Shown one piece after another: positions 8,540 through 16,832 of a DNA stretch of 64,000 bases. The stretch spans positions 1,550,001 to 1,614,000 of the forward strand of contig NZ_AP019822.1 of the NCBI RefSeq assembly GCF_007990505.1, read 5' to 3'. The position numbers were made by a program, and so were the translations under genes. This DNA comes from Pseudoleptotrichia goodfellowii. GTDB lineage: Bacteria > Fusobacteriota > Fusobacteriia > Fusobacteriales > Leptotrichiaceae. The notes beneath the pieces are model-generated. The model made no database searches. It was not told the origin of the DNA and worked only from the letters and a program-made list of their open reading frames with translations. Numbering within the stretch: position 1 is the stretch's first letter; the number at the start of each line of letters is the position of its first letter.

Positions 8540-8815
8540 TTATTTAGCTACTTTATCAGCTAATTTTTTACCGACTTTAAATTTAACTACTTTTTTAGCA
8601 GCTATTTTAATTTCTTTTCCTGTTTGAGGGTTTCTTCCTGTTCTTGCAGCTCTTTTTTGTACTCCGAATGTTCCCCATCCAACGAATTGAACAGTTTCTC
8701 CTTTAGCTAATGATTTTTCAACAGTTCCTAAAAACTCATTTACTAATTCTTCTGCTCTTTTTTTAGTTTCTCCTGTAGCTTTTGCATAAGCCTCAACAAA
8801 TTCTTTTTTTGACAT
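8540..8815 (-). CDS. hup: DNA-binding protein HU
   Basis: A 91-residue nucleoid protein: MSKKEFVEAYAKATGETKKRAEELV, then the signature GWGTFGVQKRAARTGRNPQTG of the DNA-binding arm and a KVVKFKVGKKLADKV end. It bends DNA and compacts the nucleoid as a homodimer. Monocistronic, with its own promoter and terminator. Confidence 0.96.
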   Translation of the reverse strand: MSKKEFVEAYAKATGETKKRAEELVNEFLGTVEKSLAKGETVQFVGWGTFGVQKRAARTGRNPQTGKEIKIAAKKVVKFKVGKKLADKVAK

Positions 8816-8855
8816 AATATTAACCTCCGTTATTTATATATTTTAATTTAAGCAT

Positions 8856-8883
8856 ATTATACACTATTTTAGCCATTTGTCCA
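8856..8883 (-). promoter_or_regulatory. HU gene promoter
   Basis: TGGACA (8878-8883), 16-nt spacer, TATAAT (8856-8861) on the minus strand. Confidence 0.75.
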
Positions 8884-8933
8884 GCTTTTTTTTGTCTTAG
8901 ATAGCTGTTTGAAGATGTTTTGTGGCTATAAAT

Positions 8934-8948
8934 AAGGCTTTCAGCCTT
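8934..8948 (-). terminator. Small hairpin after cmk
   Basis: AAGGCT-GAA-AGCCTT followed by ATTTAT on the minus strand, just after the cmk stop; weak but well placed. Confidence 0.4.
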
Positions 8949-8981
8949 TTATGCAAAATCTAAGTTTGATTATTTATATAG

Positions 8982-9638
8982 CTAACAGATGTTACTTTTT
9001 GTTTTATATATACTTAAAATCATATTTTTTACTTCTTCTATAGTTTTTCCTGTGGTATCCACTTCGATTCCATCTTCAGCTTTTTTCAGCGGAGAAATTT
9101 CCCGAACAGTATCAAGCCTGTCCCTGTTTACTATACTTTCATAAATTTCCTGAAAAGATGCTTTCCCGCCCTTTCCGATTACTTCCTTATATCTTCTTTC
9201 GGCTCTTTCCTTAGGATCCGCCACCAAAAATATCTTTATATCGGCATTGGGAAAGACAACAGTTCCTATATCTCGACCGTCAAGAATAACGTCTTTTGAA
9301 GAAGAAAACTTTCTTTGCAGATTTATCATTTCCTCTCTTACTTCTTTAATCGCAGAAACTTCCGATACATTTTCGGAAACTTCCGATTTTCTTATTTCTT
9401 CACTTACATCTTTTCCATCCAGAAAAAATCTGTCATTTTCAATATTAATATCAAGATTTTCAAGTAACTCGTTAATTTTACCCTTATCTTCAAAAGAAAC
9501 TTTTTCTTTCAATAATTTCAGAGTAAACAGACGATACATCGCACCTGTATCGAGATGTATCATTCCCAGTTCTTTTGCAACCAATTTTGAAATAGTGCTT
9601 TTTCCGCTTCCTGCCGGTCCGTCAACAGCGATTATCAT
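8982..9638 (-). CDS. cmk: Cytidylate kinase
   Basis: Phosphorylates CMP/dCMP to the diphosphates. The 218 residues start with the P-loop MIIAVDGPAGSGKST and contain LDTGAMYR and DGRDIGTVVFPNADIKIFL, both diagnostic of Cmk. The start codon lies 4 bases inside the prmA stop region and has GGAG 7 nt upstream, so it is translationally coupled to prmA. Confidence 0.96.
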   Translation of the reverse strand: MIIAVDGPAGSGKSTISKLVAKELGMIHLDTGAMYRLFTLKLLKEKVSFEDKGKINELLENLDINIENDRFFLDGKDVSEEIRKSEVSENVSEVSAIKEVREEMINLQRKFSSSKDVILDGRDIGTVVFPNADIKIFLVADPKERAERRYKEVIGKGGKASFQEIYESIVNRDRLDTVREISPLKKAEDGIEVDTTGKTIEEVKNMILSIYKTKSNIC

Positions 9639-10567
9639 AATAATTCTCCTTTATATCTGAATACCAGAGATACCCAATTATTTTTTTCATTTCTGTCAAT
9701 TTGCTCCAATTTATATAATTTCGTTTTTTCAAGAAACATTTCTTCTTTTTCTTTTAAAATTCCCGAAAATATTATGACAGAATCTTTCAGCAACACTTTT
9801 TCAATATCTTCAAGTAATTCTGTCAAAACATCCACAAGAATATTTGACACAACAATGTCATATTTCTCATTTATATTATTTACAAGATTTCCTATTATAA
9901 CTTCAAAGTTTTCATGAATATTGTTTTTTGCAAAATTTTCTTTTACAACTTCTTCTACTTTTTCATCAATATCTATTCCGGTAACTTTATTTATCTCGAG
10001 TTTTTTTCCTATGAGCATTAAAATTCCGGAACCGCATCCTATGTCCAGAAGTTTATCTTTATTTTCCGAATATTTTTCCAGAAATTCTACACATAAACTT
10101 GTCGTCTCGTGAGTTCCTGTACCGAAAGCCATTCCGGGATCTATTTCTATTACTTTTTCATTCCCTGCAGGCTCATACTCATCCCAACTCGGTTTTATGA
10201 CTATATTTTCTGTTATTTTTGCAGTATGAAAATATTTTTTCCATTCATCTTTCCAGTCATCGTCAGAACATTCCGAAGTATAAATTTCATATCCGAAGTC
10301 CTCGTTTTCTTCCGAATATTCTTCAAGAGCATGTTTTATTATTTTCAGCTTTGATTTTGCAAATCTGTTATTTATAACGTAACCGATAATGCTCCATATA
10401 TCATTTTTACTTTTAAAGTTTTCGTTATAATCTAAAGAATTATCGGAAAAATAGTCGACAGCTTCTATCTGTTTTATTCCGATTTCTTCAAAAATATTTA
10501 TTATTTTTGCTTTTGATATTTCCGAATTATCGGAAAAATACTCCACTTTAACTTTTATCCATTCCAT
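9635..10567 (-). CDS. prmA: Ribosomal protein L11 methyltransferase
   Basis: PrmA trimethylates ribosomal protein L11. The 310-residue protein has an N-terminal L11-binding domain and a SAM domain with DPGMAFGTGTHETTSLC, LLDIGCGSGILMLIG and VVSNILVDVL. I chose the ATG at 10567 because the SD GAGG lies in the last codons of ymdB, 7 nt upstream; the start 15 nt further out lacks one. Part of ymdB-prmA-cmk. Confidence 0.95.
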   Translation of the reverse strand: MEWIKVKVEYFSDNSEISKAKIINIFEEIGIKQIEAVDYFSDNSLDYNENFKSKNDIWSIIGYVINNRFAKSKLKIIKHALEEYSEENEDFGYEIYTSECSDDDWKDEWKKYFHTAKITENIVIKPSWDEYEPAGNEKVIEIDPGMAFGTGTHETTSLCVEFLEKYSENKDKLLDIGCGSGILMLIGKKLEINKVTGIDIDEKVEEVVKENFAKNNIHENFEVIIGNLVNNINEKYDIVVSNILVDVLTELLEDIEKVLLKDSVIIFSGILKEKEEMFLEKTKLYKLEQIDRNEKNNWVSLVFRYKGELL

Positions 10568-10568
10568 T

Positions 10569-11348
10569 TTAAACCTCGTCATAGTGCATATTAATTCTTC
10601 TTATAGATAGGGCTTTCCCGTTATTCTCATTAATATCCACTTCAATTCCGTTTATTTTTATATTATCTTCGCAAACAGAATATTTTGAAGGCATTCCGTC
10701 CTTAAATTTTTGCAGGCTTTCTCTTTTATTCATTCCCAGTACACCGTCATGTCCTCCTGTCATTCCTACATCAGTTATATAGGCAGTTCCTCCCGGTAAA
10801 ACTCTTTCATCAGCTGTCTGAACATGAGTGTGTGTTCCGTAAACCAGAGATGCTTTCCCATTTAAGTTCCATCCCATTGCCAACTTCTCCGATGTAGCTT
10901 CTCCGTGAAAATCCAAAATAATAATATCTGCTGTTTTGGAAATTTCAGGTATTATTTCGTCTATTGCCAAAAAAGGACAGGCAATAGGCGGCATAAATAC
11001 TTTTGCCTGTGCGTTAATAACTGCGACTTTTTTCCCTTTTTTTTCTATTATTGTGTATCCTCTTCCCGGTGCTTCTTTTACAAAGTTTATAGGTCTTATC
11101 ATTCTTTTTTCTTCATTTATGTAACTGTAAATCTCTTTTCTGTCCCAACTATGATTTCCCAGTGTTATTACATCGGCTCCATGAGCAAAAATCTGATCGG
11201 CTATTTTTCCTGTTATTCCGAATCCTCCTGCAGAATTTTCTCCGTTTACTATTATAAAATCATAATTCTGCTTTCTTTTCTTTAAATATTTAAACAAAAT
11301 ATTTCTCCCCGGCTCGCCGACTATATCTCCTATTATTAAAAATTTCAT
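10569..11348 (-). CDS. ymdB: YmdB-family metallophosphoesterase
   Basis: A 259-residue protein of the YmdB/TIGR00282 family (calcineurin-like fold; 2',3'-cyclic phosphodiesterase activity in Bacillus subtilis, where it affects biofilm and sporulation decisions). Metal-ligand motifs are visible: GDIVGEPG, NGENSAGG, LGNHSWDRKEI, DFHGEATSEK, GTHTHVQTAD. It follows rny, as in Firmicutes, but a hairpin terminator separates the two. It overlaps the prmA RBS. Confidence 0.94.
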   Translation of the reverse strand: MKFLIIGDIVGEPGRNILFKYLKKRKQNYDFIIVNGENSAGGFGITGKIADQIFAHGADVITLGNHSWDRKEIYSYINEEKRMIRPINFVKEAPGRGYTIIEKKGKKVAVINAQAKVFMPPIACPFLAIDEIIPEISKTADIIILDFHGEATSEKLAMGWNLNGKASLVYGTHTHVQTADERVLPGGTAYITDVGMTGGHDGVLGMNKRESLQKFKDGMPSKYSVCEDNIKINGIEVDINENNGKALSIRRINMHYDEV

Positions 11349-11384
11349 TTTCTCCTCTTTCTTTCAACACTTTATGATATAAAG

Positions 11385-11429
11385 AAAAGTATCAAAAATA
11401 ATATTTTAATACTATTCTTTGATACTTTT
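11385..11429 (-). terminator. Terminator between rny and ymdB
   Basis: AAAAGTATCAAA pairs with TTTGATACTTTT around a 21-nt loop; T-rich on the minus-strand side. It suggests that ymdB expression depends on readthrough or on its own promoter. Confidence 0.7.
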
Positions 11430-11435
11430 AAAATT

Positions 11436-13010
11436 TTATTTTGCATACTCTACAGCCCTTGTTTCTCTTATGACTGTTACTTTTATTTGTCCCGGATATT
11501 GCATTTTTTCCTCGATTTCTTTTGCTACTTCTCTTGATAAAATAACTGCTTTATCGTCATTTATTCTGTCAGGATGAACAATAAGTCTTAACTCTCTTCC
11601 TGCCTGAATTGCATAGGAACTTTCGATTCCTTCGTGACTGTTTGCAATTTCTTCGAGCTGTTCCAATCTTTTCAAATAATTGGATAAAGTTTCTCTTCTT
11701 GCTCCCGGTCTTGATGCCGATATGGAATCGGCTGCTTGAACAAGTACCGCTTCTATACTTAACTGTTCCACTTCATCATGGTGAGCTTCTACAGCATTTA
11801 TAACTAATTCATTTTCTTTGGAGAATTTTCTTAAGAACTCTCCTCCGTTTATTGCATGCGAACCTTCCTGTTCATGGGAAAAAGCTTTCCCTATATCATG
11901 GAGTAATCCTGCTCTTTTGGCTATATCAACATTCGCTCCTATTTCCGCTGCCAATGCTGCTGCAATATGTGCCACTTCTATTGAGTGCTGCAATATATTC
12001 TGTCCGAAAGATGTTCTGAATTTAAGTCTTCCGAATACTCTTAAAACTTCTCTCGGAAGTGTCGGTATTCCTACTTCAAGTATCGCCTGTTCAGCCGCAT
12101 CCAGTACACTTTCTTCGACTTCTTCCTGTGCTTTCTGAACTACTTCTTCTATTTTTGTAGGATGTATTCTTCCGTCGGATATTAATTTTTCAAGGGCAAT
12201 TCTCGCTACTTCTCTTCTTACTCCGTCAAAAGATGAAAGAACTACTGCTTCAGGTGTATCGTCTATTATAAGATCCACTCCTGTTGCCGATTCTATTGCT
12301 CTTATATTTCTTCCTTCACGTCCGATTATTCTACCTTTCATTTCTTCACTCGGAAGCTGAATAACCGATATTGTCGAATCCACTACATAATCTGCAGATG
12401 CTTTTCCTATTGCAGTAGATATAATTCTTTTGGAAATCTTATCTTTTTCTCTATCAAGGTTATATTCAAAATCTCTTATCAAGACTGCTTTATCATGATC
12501 CAACTCATTTTCAAGCCTTGTAAGAATTATTTTAGAAGCATCCTCTCTTGTCAATTCGGAAATTCTTTCCAGTTCTTTTTCTTCTTTTTGAATTAATTCG
12601 TTTAATTCTATTTCTTTTCTTGAAATTTTTTCACGTTGTCTTTCAATTTTGCTTTCTCTCTCTTCAAGTCTTTCCATTTTAGTTTCAAGAGTTTCTTCTT
12701 TTTTTGCAAGTCTTTCTTCTTTGGAAACTATTTCAGACTTCATTTTTTTTATTTCTTCATCTGCTATCTTTTTCTCATTCAGCAGTGTTTCTTTTACTTT
12801 CAGTGTTTCTTCTTTTTTAAATGATTCTATTTCTCTTTCAACTTCTTTTTTAGATGATTCCAGTCTTCTTTTTGCATCAACTATTCTCAATTCCAATTCA
12901 CTGAGTTCCCCGTATTTCTTTTTAAAAACGGAACTTCCAAAAAAATAGGCTATAAAAAAAGCTAAAAAAGAAAAAATAACAATCAATAATATAACTATTG
13001 ATATATGCAT
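11436..13010 (-). CDS. rny: Ribonuclease Y
   Basis: Membrane-anchored endoribonuclease that initiates mRNA decay. The 524 residues show a transmembrane segment (ISIVILLIVIFSFLAFFIAYFFG), a long Glu/Lys-rich coiled coil (about residues 35-200), a KH domain (GRIIGREGRNIRAIESATGVDLIIDDTPEAV) and an HD domain (HSIEVAHIAAALAAEIG...AGLLHDIGKA). Length and order are those of the family. The RBS GGAAAGGAG is well placed. Confidence 0.97.
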   Translation of the reverse strand: MHISIVILLIVIFSFLAFFIAYFFGSSVFKKKYGELSELELRIVDAKRRLESSKKEVEREIESFKKEETLKVKETLLNEKKIADEEIKKMKSEIVSKEERLAKKEETLETKMERLEERESKIERQREKISRKEIELNELIQKEEKELERISELTREDASKIILTRLENELDHDKAVLIRDFEYNLDREKDKISKRIISTAIGKASADYVVDSTISVIQLPSEEMKGRIIGREGRNIRAIESATGVDLIIDDTPEAVVLSSFDGVRREVARIALEKLISDGRIHPTKIEEVVQKAQEEVEESVLDAAEQAILEVGIPTLPREVLRVFGRLKFRTSFGQNILQHSIEVAHIAAALAAEIGANVDIAKRAGLLHDIGKAFSHEQEGSHAINGGEFLRKFSKENELVINAVEAHHDEVEQLSIEAVLVQAADSISASRPGARRETLSNYLKRLEQLEEIANSHEGIESSYAIQAGRELRLIVHPDRINDDKAVILSREVAKEIEEKMQYPGQIKVTVIRETRAVEYAK

Positions 13011-13022
13011 ATTTCTCCTTTC

Positions 13023-13412
13023 CTATTTTTTCTCCGCTACATCTGAAATTTTCCATTGTCCATTTTCATTTGTCATTTTCCAATTTACTATATAATAATT
13101 ACTTTCCGACCCATAGTTTATTATCATCAAGCCGGATGCTTTATTTTTTGAAACAGCTTTTACCTCTGAAAATATAAATGTCAATTTCGAAAGATCGTAC
13201 TTTTTAATATTATCTAAGATAATATTATTCTTAAATGTAGGTAAAAAAAATTCTTTTAATTTTTCGTATTTATTAAAATTTGCAGCTTCTTTTAATTCTA
13301 CAATTGTATCTGTAACTTCTTTATTGACTTTATCAGACTCAACAAGAGTTAAATTAACAGTAGTGCAATTTATAAAAATCAACAAAATTGGCAGAAACAA
13401 ATATTTTTTCAT
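13023..13412 (-). CDS. Small putative lipoprotein
   Basis: A 129-residue protein with a lipoprotein-like signal (MKKYLFLPILLIFINC; Asn before Cys is unusual for a lipobox). The mature part resembles DUF4878-like small folds: a helix around KEAANFNKYEKLKEFFLPTF and a C-terminal beta region ending NENGQWKISDVAEKK. It sits 12 nt upstream of rny. Function unknown. Confidence 0.7.
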   Translation of the reverse strand: MKKYLFLPILLIFINCTTVNLTLVESDKVNKEVTDTIVELKEAANFNKYEKLKEFFLPTFKNNIILDNIKKYDLSKLTFIFSEVKAVSKNKASGLMIINYGSESNYYIVNWKMTNENGQWKISDVAEKK

Positions 13413-13512
13413 TTTCCCTCCAAAAATTTCGCTATTCTAATTTTACCATACTTTTTTTTCTTATTCAAGAGTATATAAAAATTAAATTATTCTTTTTTAA
13501 AAAATTTTATTT

Positions 13513-14364
13513 TCAACTTCTCCATCTCTTATGTTGCCACATATATTGCCCGGGATTTTCTTTTACTATCTCTTCAAATTTATAAAATATTTTTTGCATA
13601 TTGAATTTTACTGTTTCTTTAAGATTCTCTTTCTTTTCAATTTCTATAATTTCTTTATTTATGATTTTGATTTTTCCGTTTTCAAAAACAGAATAAGCAA
13701 GTACTAAAGGTACTTTATATTTTAGTCCGAGTAAAACGGGACCCGATACAGCTGTTGTTTCTCTGCCGAAATATTTTACAGGTATATCTTCTGCATAATG
13801 ATCCGATGCCAGAGCTATTATTGTTTTATTTCTGAGTGCGTCATTCAAAGTCTCCGAATCTCTCAAAGCTATCGAATGAAGTCCTCCTTCTTCCCGCCAT
13901 TTAGCCATCAAATCATTCAGCTTTTTGTTTTTCTGCTTTCTGAATACAGCATAAAATTTTCTTATATTTCTCATAATGCTGCCGGCTTCAAATCCGCCCG
14001 AATGAAGTGATACGATTATAACCGCTTTATCATTTTCACAGGCTTTCAGCATAAGTTCTTCATTTTCAAGCACTGTATTCCCACCGGAAGTTACTTCTTT
14101 CAGATAAATTGAAGTCATTATCATTTTCCCCATGGTTTTATATGATTCTTTTGCTATATTTATTATCTCTTCTTTGCTTTTTTCAGGAAATGCATGTTTT
14201 ATATTATCTATTGTCAATTCTCTTCTTTTTTTTATAAGATAATAAGCTGCCATTCCCACACTTTCAAAAAACTTGTATCTGAATTTCAACGGAAAAACCG
14301 ATAAAACTTTCCTGAAAACAATGGCATTCCAGCCTGCAACAATTTCTCCTGGCTTATATTTCAT
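13513..14364 (-). CDS. Lipid A biosynthesis acyltransferase (LpxL/HtrB family)
   Basis: Transfers a secondary acyl chain to Kdo-lipid A at the inner membrane. The 283 residues contain the acyltransferase motif SLHSGGFEAG (His-X4-Glu), ALASDHYAEDIPVKYFGRETTAVSGP, and the C-terminal PGQYMWQHKRWRS typical of the family (usually YLWxHRRW). With waaA it supports a lipid A outer membrane. Whether it is LpxL or LpxM in specificity cannot be told. Confidence 0.9.
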   Translation of the reverse strand: MKYKPGEIVAGWNAIVFRKVLSVFPLKFRYKFFESVGMAAYYLIKKRRELTIDNIKHAFPEKSKEEIINIAKESYKTMGKMIMTSIYLKEVTSGGNTVLENEELMLKACENDKAVIIVSLHSGGFEAGSIMRNIRKFYAVFRKQKNKKLNDLMAKWREEGGLHSIALRDSETLNDALRNKTIIALASDHYAEDIPVKYFGRETTAVSGPVLLGLKYKVPLVLAYSVFENGKIKIINKEIIEIEKKENLKETVKFNMQKIFYKFEEIVKENPGQYMWQHKRWRS

Positions 14365-14408
14365 ATATTTATTCTCCCTTGACTATTCCTAACATTTCTT
14401 TAGTTAAA

Positions 14409-14433
14409 AGAGAGCATATCGTCTACGCTCTCT
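14409..14433 (-). terminator. Terminator after rpsO
   Basis: AGAGAGC pairs with GCTCTCT around an 11-nt loop, followed by TTTT on the minus strand, 20 nt after the rpsO stop. Confidence 0.8.
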
Positions 14434-14453
14434 TCTTTTTGAAAATATATTTA

Positions 14454-14717
14454 TTATTTTCTTATTCCCAATTTTTCGATTAATTCTCTGTAATTATCCA
14501 CGTTTCTGTTTTTAACGTAGTTTAATAGTCTTCTTCTTTTACCGACCATTTTCAATAATCCTACTCTTGAGTGAACATCTTTAGGATGTGTTCTCAAATG
14601 TTCAGTTAAGTGATTTATTCTTTCAGTAAGTAAAGCTACCTGTACATCTGCAGAACCTGTGTCCTGTGCATTTTTACCATATTGTGTAATAATTTCCTGT
14701 TTTGATCTCATTGCCAT
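14454..14717 (-). CDS. rpsO: 30S ribosomal protein S15
   Basis: An 87-residue S15 ([41 protein letters not shown]...[20 protein letters not shown]), an early-binding 30S protein. The RBS is AGGAGGAAA. Monocistronic, with a promoter, a hairpin leader and a terminator. Confidence 0.98.
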   Translation of the reverse strand: MAMRSKQEIITQYGKNAQDTGSADVQVALLTERINHLTEHLRTHPKDVHSRVGLLKMVGKRRRLLNYVKNRNVDNYRELIEKLGIRK

Positions 14718-14751
14718 TTTATTTCCTCCTAATTTTTATTATTTAATCCAA

Positions 14752-14774
14752 GAACATAACGGCAACTTATGTTC
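14752..14774 (-). promoter_or_regulatory. Hairpin in the rpsO leader
   Basis: GAACATAA-N7-TTATGTTC, a perfect 8-bp stem in the leader between promoter and RBS. S15 autoregulates through varied leader structures in many bacteria; this is a candidate by position only. Confidence 0.5.
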
Positions 14775-14793
14775 ATAGAAAAAATTCACAATT

Positions 14794-14822
14794 ATCTTAT
14801 CATATTTATAACCTTTTGTAAA
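14794..14822 (-). promoter_or_regulatory. rpsO promoter
   Basis: TTTACA (14817-14822), 17-nt spacer, TAAGAT (14794-14799) on the minus strand. Confidence 0.7.
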
Positions 14823-14831
14823 GTGCTAAAA

Positions 14832-15320
14832 TTATTTGCCGAATTCCTCTACAAGTAAATCATAGGTAAGTTCCCCTTTATGTTCCTTAATGATTTTATT
14901 TCCGTCCATTATCAAATTAAAAGGAAATGCCTGAACTTTAAATCCTGTTAATATTTCACTGCCGGAATCATAGTATATAGGAAATGTGTATTCATTATTT
15001 TTAACATATTCTTTTACTTTATCCAAGCTTGAATTTGCTTCTGAATATACAACTATAACATTTACTTTATCCTTATATTCATCGTAAAACTTTTGAATAT
15101 CAGGTGCTTCGGCTCTACAATGAGGACACCATTCAGCAGCAACTACAAACAAAGTTTTTTTACCGTTGTTTATAATTTTTGAACTTTCATATTTATTCCC
15201 GTTCAAATCTTCCAAACTGAAATTAGAAATTTTTCCGTCAGACTCAGCTTTAACATCAGATTTTTTACCGCATCCTATTGCAAATAAGACTATTACTAAT
15301 AAAAATATTATTTTTTTCAT
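14832..15320 (-). CDS. TlpA-like thioredoxin lipoprotein
   Basis: A 162-residue lipoprotein (lipobox FAIGC, Cys17) with a TlpA/ResA-type thioredoxin fold. The redox motif is WCPHC (Cys65, Cys68), and the late cis-proline region is VQAFPFNLIMDG. It probably reduces or exchanges disulfides outside the inner membrane. It lies downstream of the TPR lipoprotein gene, possibly the end of the thyA-to-tlpA run. Its redox partner is not in the window. Confidence 0.9.
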   Translation of the reverse strand: MKKIIFLLVIVLFAIGCGKKSDVKAESDGKISNFSLEDLNGNKYESSKIINNGKKTLFVVAAEWCPHCRAEAPDIQKFYDEYKDKVNVIVVYSEANSSLDKVKEYVKNNEYTFPIYYDSGSEILTGFKVQAFPFNLIMDGNKIIKEHKGELTYDLLVEEFGK

Positions 15321-15395
15321 TGTTTTCTCCTCTTACTGTATTTATACCTTTATATTTTACTATACAAATCTTTTATTTCTTTTTGAATATTACTT

Positions 15396-16796
15396 TTATA
15401 TACTTATAAAAGCTTCATATTCAGGTTCAAGATGATAACCGTAATCTTTTGCTATTTTAAAATATTGTTTTGCTTTATCTTTATTTTTATTATTATAATA
15501 ATAAACACCCAAATTATGAAAAGCCGTATCATTTAATCTTGCTGCAGCTTTCAGGTTCAATATTCTGACATTTTTATCTTTTTCAGGATAATAAAGACTC
15601 AAATCCACCATTGAGTAGTCGTCTCCGCTTTCTGCCAGTCTTTCCAATATTTTTTTTGCACTTTTATTGTTTCTTTCGGTTTTTTTCTGTGAACTTTTTT
15701 TATCTTTTTCAGGTTTTTCTTTGTCGGTTTTTTCTATAAGATTCGCCAATCTGTATCCTGAAGATATTGAACCTGCAGAATAAGCTTTATTATATATTTC
15801 TTTGGCTTTCTTTACTTCTTTTTTCTCTTCGTAAAGTTTCCCCAGATAAGTCATCATATCCACATCATTCTTATGGATCGCCTTCAAATAATTTTCTTCT
15901 GCTTTAGTATAATTTTTCATATTTTCATATATATACCCTTTATATCCTGTAATCAGTGAATCATCGGAATTTGTGTCTTCCAAGACTCTGATAGCAAGTT
16001 CATAGTTTTTGCTTGAGTTTACAAGCTTATATGCCAACTCGAATGAAGCCAGATAATATCTGTTTTTGGCAAAAAGCTGATTATATATTTCCACAGCTTC
16101 CTGATCTTTATCTTCTGTTTCGAGTTTTTTTGCTTTGGAATAAAGTGCAGGCGGATATTCTTCGGCTATAAATTCCTTTAATATATCATAAGCCGCATTA
16201 TAGTTGGAAAATTTTTCCAGAATAAGTGTTCCCAATTCTTTTTTTTCATTGGGATTTATTGTACCTCCCTGAAGTTTTTTATTAAGTTCTTCTATTCTTT
16301 TGTATATCCCTGTCAAATTTTTATTATAATCATAAGAATACACAGAATAAATTTCTCCCCGTTCTTTACCTTTTTTAAAGTATTCCTGTGCTTTTGTGAA
16401 CTCAAGCTTATCCTGAAAAATATTCCCTAACATATAGTAAGCCTTGTAATTCCCCTGATTTGCAGCACTTTCCAGTAAATTAATCACTTCTTTTTCGGAA
16501 TCACTTTTCCCTTTCAGTATAAGAGCTTTGTAAAATTCCGCATTTCCGTTACTTTTATTCAAGAACTTGTTAAAAAAGTCTTCCCCTGAATTTTGCCAAT
16601 ATAAATAAGCCAATCCGAAAGCATCGGAATTTTCTTCTTTTGCTGACTGCTCCAAATACTTTCTTACATACCCCTCTTCTTTTTTCTCCAATATCCCCAA
16701 TAATCCTTTTTCGAGAGAATCATATCCTTTTTCTGTTTTTCCGCAGGACACAAGAATTAAAAGGAATAATATAAAACCTGCTATTGATTTTCTCAT
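15396..16796 (-). CDS. TPR/Sel1-like repeat lipoprotein
   Basis: A 466-residue protein with a lipoprotein signal (lipobox LVSC at about residue 18) and many TPR/Sel1-type repeats throughout (AYYMLGNIFQDKLEFTKAQEYFKKG, MTYLGKLYEEKKEVKKAKEIYNKAYSAG, AFHNLGVYYYNNKNKDKAKQYFKIAKDYG). A Lys-rich linker (about residues 350-375) divides them. Likely an envelope scaffold; partners unknown. It is 36 nt downstream of metG. Confidence 0.85.
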   Translation of the reverse strand: MRKSIAGFILFLLILVSCGKTEKGYDSLEKGLLGILEKKEEGYVRKYLEQSAKEENSDAFGLAYLYWQNSGEDFFNKFLNKSNGNAEFYKALILKGKSDSEKEVINLLESAANQGNYKAYYMLGNIFQDKLEFTKAQEYFKKGKERGEIYSVYSYDYNKNLTGIYKRIEELNKKLQGGTINPNEKKELGTLILEKFSNYNAAYDILKEFIAEEYPPALYSKAKKLETEDKDQEAVEIYNQLFAKNRYYLASFELAYKLVNSSKNYELAIRVLEDTNSDDSLITGYKGYIYENMKNYTKAEENYLKAIHKNDVDMMTYLGKLYEEKKEVKKAKEIYNKAYSAGSISSGYRLANLIEKTDKEKPEKDKKSSQKKTERNNKSAKKILERLAESGDDYSMVDLSLYYPEKDKNVRILNLKAAARLNDTAFHNLGVYYYNNKNKDKAKQYFKIAKDYGYHLEPEYEAFISI

Positions 16797-16832
16797 AGTT
16801 TTTCGTCATCATCCTTCATAGTTAAAAATATT

